This document shows, piece after piece, positions 1 to 6,770 of a DNA stretch of 6,871 nt. The DNA is from Tannerella sp. GTDB lineage: Bacteria; Bacteroidota; Bacteroidia; Bacteroidales; Tannerellaceae. A model generated the notes under the pieces. That model did no database searches, was not told the origin of the DNA, and worked only from the letters and a program-made list of their open reading frames with translations. The stretch lies in NCBI GenBank assembly GCA_031272655.1, contig JAISTJ010000154.1:1-6871 (forward strand), in the 5' to 3' direction. Both the position numbers and the translations under genes were made by a program. Within the stretch, counting starts at the first letter, position 1, and every line of letters starts with the position of its first letter.

Positions 1-134
1 AGTTTCTCCCGCCGGAAAAACGTTTCACCCGCACAAACATCAAAAAGTTCACAAAAGATTCACCGCTACGCCCGTCAGGTTTAGCAGGTCCGGTAATCGT
101 CCGCTCTTTCAAGACGGAATTAGTGACTAAATGA
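1..134 (+). CDS. C-terminal end of a probable glycosidase (5' part outside the window)
   Basis: The frame beginning at base 3 is open from the window edge to TGA at 132-134, giving 43 residues. The tail reads LRPSGLAGPVIVRSFKTELV. A 'dSPL.PSGL.GPV' ending is, from memory, typical of the C-terminal beta-sandwich of large Bacteroidetes glycosidases such as GH106 alpha-L-rhamnosidases and some GH2 or GH78-like enzymes; the exact family cannot be decided from 43 residues. The other two plus frames give less protein-like translations. The gene runs towards the GH2 gene (convergent) and is followed 27 bases later by a hairpin with a T-tract, as expected for a real gene end. The catalytic part is not in the window, so function is inferred only from the tail and the glycosidase neighbourhood. 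Confidence 0.6.
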   Translation, partial: FLPPEKRFTRTNIKKFTKDSPLRPSGLAGPVIVRSFKTELVTK

Positions 135-161
135 TTAACGCCTTTTTGCTATGACTTAAGC

Positions 162-199
162 AAACCTTAACAAGGTTTAGAACCTTGTTAAGGTTTTTT
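162..199 (+). terminator. Palindromic hairpin with T-tract, likely terminator; copy 1 of a repeated element
   Basis: Perfect 16-bp arms (162-177 and 181-196) flank a three-base loop TAG, and six T (194-199) follow on the plus strand. This fits intrinsic termination of the plus-strand gene ending at 134. On the minus strand the hairpin is followed only by TTTGC, so termination of the GH2 operon here would be weaker. The stem is AT-rich (5 G/C of 16 pairs). Each arm is itself a near-palindrome, AACCTT-aac-AAGGTT, so two small hairpins are an alternative fold. A near-identical 33-bp sequence lies inside the T9SS gene at 5070-5102, so this is a dispersed element and not just a local terminator. 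Confidence 0.7.
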
Positions 200-230
200 C
201 TATATCCTCATCTATACCCTATCAGATTCT

Positions 231-308
231 GGATTGCTCCGTTTCCGTCATTGCGAACGTTCCGTTTCCGTCATTGCGAACGCAGTGAAGCAATCCGGAT
301 TAATCCGG
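231..308. repeat. REP-like palindromic element with internal 23-bp tandem duplication
   Basis: The outer ends are inverted: GGATTGCT at 231-238 and AGCAATCC at 289-296. Inside, a 22-base unit TCCGTTTCCGTCATTGCGAA+CG occurs at 238-259 and again at 261-282 (period 23, identical). The right end runs into a perfect 14-bp palindrome, CCGGATTAATCCGG (295-308), directly against the tandem TAG TAG stops of the GH2 gene. The pattern 'cattgcgaac...gtgaagcaatcc' resembles a dispersed palindromic repeat seen in several bacterial genomes; that resemblance is recalled, not searched. It lies between convergent gene ends, the usual place for REP/BIME-like elements. An apparent ORF from 234 to 443 is the repeat translated and is not a gene. 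Confidence 0.65.
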
Positions 309-311
309 CTA

Positions 312-3113
312 CTACAACCCCGGCAATTCCTCCGAAGGTTTGAAATTATCGGAAGACATATACCTCTCTATGCTGCGGCGGAACTGGCGGGCAGCGGGGC
401 GGGAATCCAAGTCATGATAAATATCTGCTCCACAGACCATTAACTTACCTTTTCCGACTTTTGCTTCGTACAGCAGTCCAAGCCGGCGGTTAGTAAACCA
501 GTCATCTATAATGTAAACAATCGGTTTGAGCGAAGGCGGCAGATTGTCCATCAACAGCGGCGCACAGCCCGTAACCAGCTCCCACCACTGGTAATCGCTG
601 TAGCCTTTATTCGGAAAATGCCTCAAAGCAGGATGCTCCGGATCGCAGTAAATACCTAAGGTATGAGGCGCCTGACCGCGCGTCCACGCTGTATTCCAGA
701 AGATTGACGAGAATCCGACTGCTATATCGGCGCCTGTTTCCGGCGTCAGCGATTCTTTCGGTACGCAAAACAGCACATTTGCACCGGCTTCGGCTTTGGA
801 TAGCGCATCTCTCAGATTAGTAGTGAAATACGGTTTTTCATACTCCATTTCATCCTCTGCCGGAAAGACCCAGAAATTCCACCCATTTTTATATGTCTTG
901 CCTGTCTCCTTATCGGTAACAAGCACCTCAAAAATCAATTGCGACGGCATCGGCACCCCCGGAAGCGTCGCCTCAACATCATACGTCTTAAAGCCGCCAC
1001 CTATCGGAATTTCAAACATTTCCTGATCAGGAACGGTGCTGACGCCAACAATACTGTTCGGGATAAAATCCTCGATCCGCCAATAAACAGAGGCTTTCTT
1101 GATGGGTTTTTCGCCGAAATGCGAGATCTCGACGCTTGCGCGAAATGTCTCATTATTAGAGTAAACGAATTTTTCCATACGTGCGAGCGGGACTGTCGAA
1201 TTGCAAAATTGGCTGTATTCCTCTCCGGTAACATATCCTTTCGGATCCCAAAACGGGTCGAGAACGCCGACTAATGCAGTGCCCTGTCCGGGAAAGTCGT
1301 GCAAATCAAGTAGTTGGAAACCAGCAAAGCCCGGAGTACGCAGAGCCGCCTCTATATCAGCCTTATAACAAAGCGTTTGCAGCTTGCCGGATGCGTAAAG
1401 GAACTTTTCTGCCATATCGCCGAGATGGTTCTTTTCAAGCGTCTCTTTAAAGATTTCAAAGTTTTTAGCTTTGAGAACTCCCTGATATTTAGGTATTTCG
1501 TTGAAATTAGGATAAACGCACCACTGCCCTATCTCATGGCTGACGGTCGGCATCAGCGTGCCGCCGATTATATCGCGCCAGTCGTAGTTTGAGCTTGGTA
1601 TCTTACTGTTAATGATAGACTTAAGTCCCCCACCCCACGCCTGAATACGTGGCGCCGGCGAACTGAAGAAATCCGACTCCGACAAAAACGGCCAGCCTGC
1701 GCCGCCGGTATAGACGCGGCGGGAGTCTTTGCCCTTCCAGTACTCCACAAAACGGCTCAAAAAGCGCGTCTGGTTCCTGCCGCCCGGCTCATTGCCGTAA
1801 AGAAAGATACAAAATGAAGGGTGATTGCCGTATTCTTTCATAATACGCTCACTTTCAGCGTATAACCATTTGTCCACCGTCAAGCCGTCGCCAACGGTAG
1901 CCCACGCGCCACATTCTACGTGAAGGTAAACACCCTCACGGTCAGCCGTTTCAAACGCCGCTTCGGGCGGACACCATGAATGAAACCTCACATGATTAAG
2001 CCCGAACTCCTTGCAACGACGGTATATCTTGCCCCAGTAAGCGGTATCCGTCGGCGGATAGCCTGTAAGCGGGAAAATGCAACATTCAAGCGTGCCCCGG
2101 AGGAATACGGAATCGCCGTTGTTCGTGAAGCGCGTCCCGTCGGCTTTGAACTCACGCATGCCAAAAGTAACTTCCTTAGTTTCAGCGCCGTCAGCCGATT
2201 TTAATTCCACCGTCAACTTGTACAGGTTAGGATGAAATTCTGACCATAGCAAAACGTCTTCGCCCATATCTAAATCAGTAATTATCTTATTATCAGATAC
2301 TTCTATCGTTATGGGCTGTACATATAAAGTCGTATCGGCATTGAAGCTGACGGCCTTAAGCGTTATTTCCGTTTTCCCTTTTTCCGGTTTTTGCCCTTCA
2401 AGGTCAATTTCGATACGCGCTTTTTTAGCTTTGATATCGGGGTAAACCCTCACATCATCAATATGATACGCAGGTCGAGACGCAAGCCGGATTTGTCCAG
2501 TTATGCCGTTCCAGTTCGACTGCGTATGGTCGGAAACGCTGTGCGCATTGATGCCGACGGGGATGTTCACACGGTTATCAACCCGCAACGTCAGTTTCAC
2601 TAAGCCCGTCTCTTCTATCTTAAAGCGGGACGGCGTTTGCAGGGCATCGCTGTGGCGCACTTCTTTATCATTAGCGTAAAGTGTTGTCTCCCAGTGAGTT
2701 CGTTCAAGCTCAAGCTCTATAAATCTACCCTTCCACGAGTCGGGAATTTTTATCTCGCGCTGATACCACGCCACACCGACATAATGCTTGTCAGGCTGCA
2801 GCCAGAAAGGGATTTTGATGTTACCTTTTTGCCTGTACGGTTCGTATTGGGGCGCCGTAAAATACGAATTATCAACTATTTGCCCCGTCCACTGCGTCGC
2901 CGTATCAACATCGAAACCGAAACCCTGTTCCTGAAGCGAGCCGGGCAATTTTATGCTGTCTTTCAGGGTTTTGTTGTACCATTGTTCCGCAACTCCCTTA
3001 TCATCAGGATCTAACGCAAACAACCAGTCGCCCGACAGGTCAATGATTTCAACCTTTTGCCCGCATGATAACAGACCGGTAATCATCAAAATGTAAAAAA
3101 GTACTTTTTTCAT
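312..3113 (-). CDS. Glycoside hydrolase family 2 lipoprotein (beta-galactosidase/beta-glucuronidase-like)
   Basis: This 933-residue retaining exo-glycosidase is predicted to release a terminal beta-linked sugar from oligosaccharides. The N-terminus is a lipoprotein signal: basic MKK, a hydrophobic core and lipobox LLSC with Cys17, so the enzyme should be lipid-anchored. The residues after Cys17 (GQK) are not a clear acidic surface-export signal, so a periplasm-facing location is likely. The order is typical of GH2: jelly-roll sugar-binding domain (about 25-212), Ig-like sandwich (about 216-325), TIM barrel (about 326-640) with HVRFHSW, acid/base in GNEPGG (Asn441-Glu442) and candidate nucleophile Glu527 in SHEIGQW. 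After the barrel come a beta-sandwich (about 645-750) and an alpha/beta-like tail (about 775-920) containing VGKGKLMVCGADI. The ATG lies 12 bp after the fucosidase stop with no promoter motif, so the two are probably co-transcribed. The gene ends in tandem TAG TAG. GH2 membership is firm; the substrate (galactose, glucuronic acid or another sugar) cannot be read from the sequence. Confidence 0.93.
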   Translation of the reverse strand: MKKVLFYILMITGLLSCGQKVEIIDLSGDWLFALDPDDKGVAEQWYNKTLKDSIKLPGSLQEQGFGFDVDTATQWTGQIVDNSYFTAPQYEPYRQKGNIKIPFWLQPDKHYVGVAWYQREIKIPDSWKGRFIELELERTHWETTLYANDKEVRHSDALQTPSRFKIEETGLVKLTLRVDNRVNIPVGINAHSVSDHTQSNWNGITGQIRLASRPAYHIDDVRVYPDIKAKKARIEIDLEGQKPEKGKTEITLKAVSFNADTTLYVQPITIEVSDNKIITDLDMGEDVLLWSEFHPNLYKLTVELKSADGAETKEVTFGMREFKADGTRFTNNGDSVFLRGTLECCIFPLTGYPPTDTAYWGKIYRRCKEFGLNHVRFHSWCPPEAAFETADREGVYLHVECGAWATVGDGLTVDKWLYAESERIMKEYGNHPSFCIFLYGNEPGGRNQTRFLSRFVEYWKGKDSRRVYTGGAGWPFLSESDFFSSPAPRIQAWGGGLKSIINSKIPSSNYDWRDIIGGTLMPTVSHEIGQWCVYPNFNEIPKYQGVLKAKNFEIFKETLEKNHLGDMAEKFLYASGKLQTLCYKADIEAALRTPGFAGFQLLDLHDFPGQGTALVGVLDPFWDPKGYVTGEEYSQFCNSTVPLARMEKFVYSNNETFRASVEISHFGEKPIKKASVYWRIEDFIPNSIVGVSTVPDQEMFEIPIGGGFKTYDVEATLPGVPMPSQLIFEVLVTDKETGKTYKNGWNFWVFPAEDEMEYEKPYFTTNLRDALSKAEAGANVLFCVPKESLTPETGADIAVGFSSIFWNTAWTRGQAPHTLGIYCDPEHPALRHFPNKGYSDYQWWELVTGCAPLLMDNLPPSLKPIVYIIDDWFTNRRLGLLYEAKVGKGKLMVCGADIYHDLDSRPAARQFRRSIERYMSSDNFKPSEELPGL

Positions 3114-3125
3114 TATATATTAATT

Positions 3126-4763
3126 TTATCGGATGAAAATTCCGCATTGTTGCGTAGCAGCCTTTTCCAAAGCGCCTTTCAGGATGATGCTTCCCTTCTT
3201 CATGTCGGGTGCGGCGGTGATATTGATGCGCACCGTACCGTCGGACTGCACCGTTGCGAAGCCCGGAGTCTCCACTCCCTGCAACCACAGCGACGCCTTG
3301 CCTATTTTAAGCGTCCACTGCCCGTCCCTGACGCTAACCGTATATTGCTCGGCAAAAGGGATGAACGGCGACAGGTCGTACTCAAAAGTTCCGTCCTCGC
3401 CAATCGTCAACCGGCCTGCCTGACGTTCCGTTTTCTCGCCTCTTGAAAGCAGTTTTTCGTCCTTCAAACCGGTATAAAAAACAGCTAATCGCTTGATTAC
3501 AGGCGGATAAGAGGATTCGACAACACGCAGGCGGACAGCTTCGACGCTGACAGCCTTAAAACGCTCTATCCGTTTCTGACCGACAGAAAATCCTGCCGCT
3601 AAGGTGTTCCATACGCCATCTTGCAGGCCATCAATAAAATAACGCCTCACCCGCTGTCCGGCGCTTATATCTTCCTGAATAATAACATGATCTATAAGCG
3701 CCGGTTTGTCTAATTTCAGTTCCACTTGCTCGCCTTTTCCGGATGTCTCGGCGATGCTTTTCCCGAAACGTTTCTTTATCTCCTGTCCAAACTTCCTGTA
3801 CAGTTCCATGTCAATTTCGGGTATCAATCCTGTCGTGTCGGGCGCTGCATTGAGCAGGAACAGTCCGCCCCTGCCTACCGACTGGTAATAAATCTCCATC
3901 ATCTCGTCAAGGCTGCGCAGGCTTGTATGGTTCGTTGGCGACCAAAACCAAAAGTGATAACGCGGCACAGTGTTCACCTCCACAGGCATCCAGACATCGC
4001 CGTCAGGGTCGTTGTTGTCGGCTGTCGCAACACCGGTAAGCGCATCTTCCGACTTCACCGTGTACCAGTTAGGATAAGGGCAGATGCCACGCTCGTTGCC
4101 TACCCAGCGGATGTTCGCAAACGGCCCCTGAAAAACTATCGGCGAATAGCAATACTTGCGGATTATGTCCTCAAGCGGCACTACGACGCTGCCGTCAAAC
4201 CATATTTCGAAAAGTTGCTTGCCGTAACGCGAAGTAACCTCTTCCCACTGTTTGCGAAGCACTTGGTTGTATCCTTCCTGCTTGGCTGGGTCTTTTGTCT
4301 TACCGCCGCCGCCGATATATGCGCCCCAAGTATCGTCTCCCGGATAGATGTAAATGCCTAATTTTATGCCTCTTGCGAAGCACGCTTTAGCCAGATCGTC
4401 GAGCACATCGCCTTTGCCACCTTTGTATGGCGTGTTTTTTATGCTGTAATCGGTCGTTTCCGTCTGCCACCAACAAAAACCGCCGGTATGCTTGGCTACA
4501 AAAATAATCTCTTTTGCGTCGAAAGCCTCCGCCGCATCAATCCACTGGTTGACGTCAAGTTTTACAGGATTGATGCGCGATAACGGCGTAGAACGGTCAT
4601 CAAGGTCATGTCCCTGCCACGTAGCAGGCCCCCAATGCAGAAACATAATCTGTTCCTGTTCCTGCCACAAAACCTGCTGCGGCTTCGGCAATACATAATT
4701 CTGAGCGCGCGCAACGCTACACACTAACATGCTGATAATTAGATAATTAATGATATTTTTCAT
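3126..4763 (-). CDS. Alpha-L-fucosidase, glycoside hydrolase family 29
   Basis: This 545-residue enzyme should hydrolyse terminal alpha-L-fucose from glycans with retention. A type I signal peptide (hydrophobic 5-16, cleavage after ARA at about residue 20) sends it to the periplasm; no lipobox cysteine is suitably placed. The GH29 TIM barrel spans about 30-335: FLHWGPATW (41-49), the substrate-binding AKHTGGFCWW (90-99), catalytic nucleophile Asp190 in EIWFDG, and WMPVEVNTV where Glu262 is the candidate acid/base by analogy with the PxE motif of GH29 subfamily B. SVGRGGLFLLNAAPDTTGL (295-313) is characteristic of the AtFUC1-like branch. A beta-sandwich (about 340-430, CBM/discoidin-like) and an extra beta-rich tail (about 440-545) follow. 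ATG at 4763 gives the signal peptide and sits just below a strong promoter; there is no Shine-Dalgarno, as is usual in Bacteroidota. It is the first gene of the operon with the GH2 gene. Family confidence is high; linkage specificity is unknown. Confidence 0.94.
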   Translation of the reverse strand: MKNIINYLIISMLVCSVARAQNYVLPKPQQVLWQEQEQIMFLHWGPATWQGHDLDDRSTPLSRINPVKLDVNQWIDAAEAFDAKEIIFVAKHTGGFCWWQTETTDYSIKNTPYKGGKGDVLDDLAKACFARGIKLGIYIYPGDDTWGAYIGGGGKTKDPAKQEGYNQVLRKQWEEVTSRYGKQLFEIWFDGSVVVPLEDIIRKYCYSPIVFQGPFANIRWVGNERGICPYPNWYTVKSEDALTGVATADNNDPDGDVWMPVEVNTVPRYHFWFWSPTNHTSLRSLDEMMEIYYQSVGRGGLFLLNAAPDTTGLIPEIDMELYRKFGQEIKKRFGKSIAETSGKGEQVELKLDKPALIDHVIIQEDISAGQRVRRYFIDGLQDGVWNTLAAGFSVGQKRIERFKAVSVEAVRLRVVESSYPPVIKRLAVFYTGLKDEKLLSRGEKTERQAGRLTIGEDGTFEYDLSPFIPFAEQYTVSVRDGQWTLKIGKASLWLQGVETPGFATVQSDGTVRINITAAPDMKKGSIILKGALEKAATQQCGIFIR

Positions 4764-4777
4764 TACAGTTTTTCTTA

Positions 4778-4806
4778 CAAAGATACTGTTTTTTCTTTAC
4801 AACAAA
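4778..4806 (-). promoter_or_regulatory. Bacteroidetes-type sigma-ABfr promoter for the fucosidase-GH2 operon
   Basis: Read on the minus strand, TATCTTTG (4785-4778) matches the -7 consensus TAnnTTTG exactly, and TTTG (4806-4803) matches the -33 element with a 17-base spacer, close to the usual 19 or so. Transcription would start near 4771-4774, only about 8-12 bases before the ATG at 4763, so the leader would be very short. The promoter lies in the 75-bp gap after the T9SS gene stop, which separates that gene from the operon. No operator palindrome or riboswitch is visible. Confidence 0.75.
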
Positions 4807-4838
4807 ATATTTATTGTTTTTTTCTCGCTGTTTTGTCC

Positions 4839-6770
4839 TTATTCTATAACAACTTTCTGTCCGGCGCCGCCGTTTAATGTAACGACGTAAATGCCTTTCG
4901 GCAAACGGTGTTTGAATAGATTTGTCGTTAATAGTGTTTGCTGCCTGATTAAGAGACCTTCTGCAGAATAAATTCTTAATACTGAGGGCTTTTCAGCGGG
5001 AATAACAAATATTTCGCCGCCGGACGACCAGATTTGGGATACAACAGCTTCTTCGGATGCGTCGTCGTCAACCTTAACAAGGTTTGGAACCTTGTTAAGG
5101 TTTTCATCTTTAGCAAACACCGCCGTCAGTTCCACGTTGCCGTAAATCAACAATGTATCGAGGTCTAATACTCCGGAAGCAGCGGGGATTTCAACGCCCC
5201 GATGCGATATGTATTCCGGATGAGACCAGCCTGCAAAAACATAGCCGCTGTCAGGGGCAACAAGCAGCGACGATGAACGGACTGTTGTATGATAATCAAC
5301 CGCCTGAGGTTCAGCGTTGAAAATGCTGCCTCCTACTGCTGCTGAGAAAGTTACTAATGATACTCCCGCACCCTGATGGTAGGTGGAGTTGGCGGATATG
5401 ACACGGACGCTGTCGGGAACGGGTACGCCTGCGCCGTAAGGTAACTCTATAAGCGGAGATTTGACCGCTACTCGGTTGATATACAGCGGCTGGGATGCGT
5501 TGGCGCCGGATTGGGTTCTTGCCTGATAACTCATATTCAGCCATTTCTGCGAGATACCGTTGTATGTCCATTGCAATACAGTGCGAGAAGGTGTACCGGA
5601 CGTCGAACCGACTGTTGCAGTCGGAGAGCTGCCAGTTACATAATCCATATATGCCGGCAAAGTGTCGGTAATATAAAGCGTTGACGACGTCGAGAGATTG
5701 GTATTATAAATCGTAAGGTCGTATGTTGCTGTCTCTAAGTTCATTATAGCAACCGGATTAGGATAAGCGCCGTTGTCCCGAACGCTGTTGAGCGTAGCGT
5801 CTTTCCGCATCAATAGCGGCAGTTCGGGATTGACATACCAAACGATGCTGTCGCTTGCATCACATTCGAGCTGATGCGGGTGGGCGCCCTGACGGTCGTT
5901 CAGTCTGACTACAAAACGTGTGAACGGCAGCAGGTCGCTCACATGCGGCACGGCAATGTTCAGGCACACCGTATCTCCGGGATAGATATAGACGTCAACG
6001 CTGTCGGTCAGCACAAGGCTGTCGGGCACGGCATAGTCCTTATACAGAGACACATAAGCCGGTTTGCCGAGCGCCGCATCGCCCTGATTTGTTATACAAA
6101 CGCGCAATGAAGCCGAATCGCCCTCAAAATGCAGGCTGCTGTGTTCACGGTCAAGCCTGCCATCCGGAAGAAGAAATATCGGTATTCCGAGCGTGTCAAG
6201 AACTGTAACCTGTTGCTGAAAACTGTTGTATGGTTGAACATCGTCACCGGTGCCAATAAGACCGTCTGCTCCTGGCATTATTATTGAAGGATTGACCGGA
6301 TTGGCAGGAATAGTGAGGTCATTGTTGACAAAAGTAGGATTATAACTGTATTGGTTCCAGACCTTTCGACCGGCTGCCCATGGATTGCCTGCGCTTGCAT
6401 AAATGCGTAACGAAGAATTTGTTTTGAAACCGCCTGAGCCATTACTGCTAATCACAACGATACGCGCACTTCCTGTTTGATAAGCGTCAACTACTATCGG
6501 GTATTCAAAAATCGTACCCGAACCTCCGGGAAACGTTGCTAAGTTATCTAAATGACCTGTCAGCGAGTTTGCCCGCATTATCCTAAGACTGTCTTCGTCG
6601 CGATAAACAAGTTCGGCTATGTTGTCGGAATTAAAATCGAACATCGTCAAGCCTGTACCGCCGCTTCCATCGGTTGTAGTAGTTGTGTATTCCTTTGAAA
6701 ACACGCCTGTTGAAGCATTATAATCCCATGCGTCAATTTTATATTGAGTTGAAATACCACTCCTGTCCAA
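4839..6770 (-). CDS. T9SS-exported modular surface protein, 5'-truncated (likely pseudogene)
   Basis: The 643-codon open frame starts at TTG (6770) and ends at TAA (4839). It has no signal peptide and begins inside a domain, so it is a 3' remnant. Modules in order: the end of an FG-GAP/VCBS-like region (about 1-125, with FDFNSDNIAELVYRDE at 45-60); the conserved RKVWNQYSYNPTFVNNDLTIP-type segment (135-155) found in Bacteroidetes surface proteins; a CARDB-like beta-domain (about 205-312); a DUF11-like module (about 325-435, ITDTLPAYMDYV); an InlB B-repeat-like module (about 470-553, YVFAGW); an 11-residue stretch (557-567) encoded by a palindromic repeat; and a type A sorting domain (about 578-643) with VLRIYSAEGLLI and LPKGIYVVTL. 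The sorting domain normally targets proteins to the T9SS translocon and the cell surface. In-frame TAA and TGA codons lie upstream near 6810-6822, and the flanking DNA looks like an IS end. Without a Sec signal the remnant could not be exported. TTG is only the nominal start; the true start is lost. No enzymatic domain is visible. Confidence 0.85.
   Translation of the reverse strand: MDRSGISTQYKIDAWDYNASTGVFSKEYTTTTTDGSGGTGLTMFDFNSDNIAELVYRDEDSLRIMRANSLTGHLDNLATFPGGSGTIFEYPIVVDAYQTGSARIVVISSNGSGGFKTNSSLRIYASAGNPWAAGRKVWNQYSYNPTFVNNDLTIPANPVNPSIIMPGADGLIGTGDDVQPYNSFQQQVTVLDTLGIPIFLLPDGRLDREHSSLHFEGDSASLRVCITNQGDAALGKPAYVSLYKDYAVPDSLVLTDSVDVYIYPGDTVCLNIAVPHVSDLLPFTRFVVRLNDRQGAHPHQLECDASDSIVWYVNPELPLLMRKDATLNSVRDNGAYPNPVAIMNLETATYDLTIYNTNLSTSSTLYITDTLPAYMDYVTGSSPTATVGSTSGTPSRTVLQWTYNGISQKWLNMSYQARTQSGANASQPLYINRVAVKSPLIELPYGAGVPVPDSVRVISANSTYHQGAGVSLVTFSAAVGGSIFNAEPQAVDYHTTVRSSSLLVAPDSGYVFAGWSHPEYISHRGVEIPAASGVLDLDTLLIYGNVELTAVFAKDENLNKVPNLVKVDDDASEEAVVSQIWSSGGEIFVIPAEKPSVLRIYSAEGLLIRQQTLLTTNLFKHRLPKGIYVVTLNGGAGQKVVIE
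5070..5102. repeat. In-frame copy 2 of the AACCTTAACAAGGTT palindromic element inside the T9SS gene
   Basis: Two perfect 15-bp arms (5070-5084 and 5088-5102) flank the loop TGG. The sequence differs from copy 1 (163-195) only in the loop (TGG against TAG). The element is exactly 33 bases and in frame, encoding NLNKVPNLVKV (residues 557-567) in the linker between the InlB-repeat-like module and the sorting domain. The translation is itself a near-duplication (NLNKV / NLVKV), reflecting the palindromic half-units. It does not interrupt the frame. Confidence 0.8.

Noticed and set aside
162..308. CRISPR-like array of repeats
   Set aside because: There are two different palindromic elements and one 23-bp tandem duplication, with no series of identical repeats separated by unique spacers and no cas genes.
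234..443. 69-codon plus-strand open frame at the left intergenic region
   Set aside because: Its first part is a translation of the REP-like repeat and its second part is antisense to the GH2 3' end.
2637..3014. 125-codon plus-strand open frame
   Set aside because: It is antisense to the GH2 sugar-binding domain, whose translation is clearly the real one.
3726..4361. 211-codon plus-strand open frame
   Set aside because: It lies wholly antisense to the fucosidase gene. The minus-strand translation carries the conserved GH29 motifs, and the plus translation has no recognisable domain or signal.
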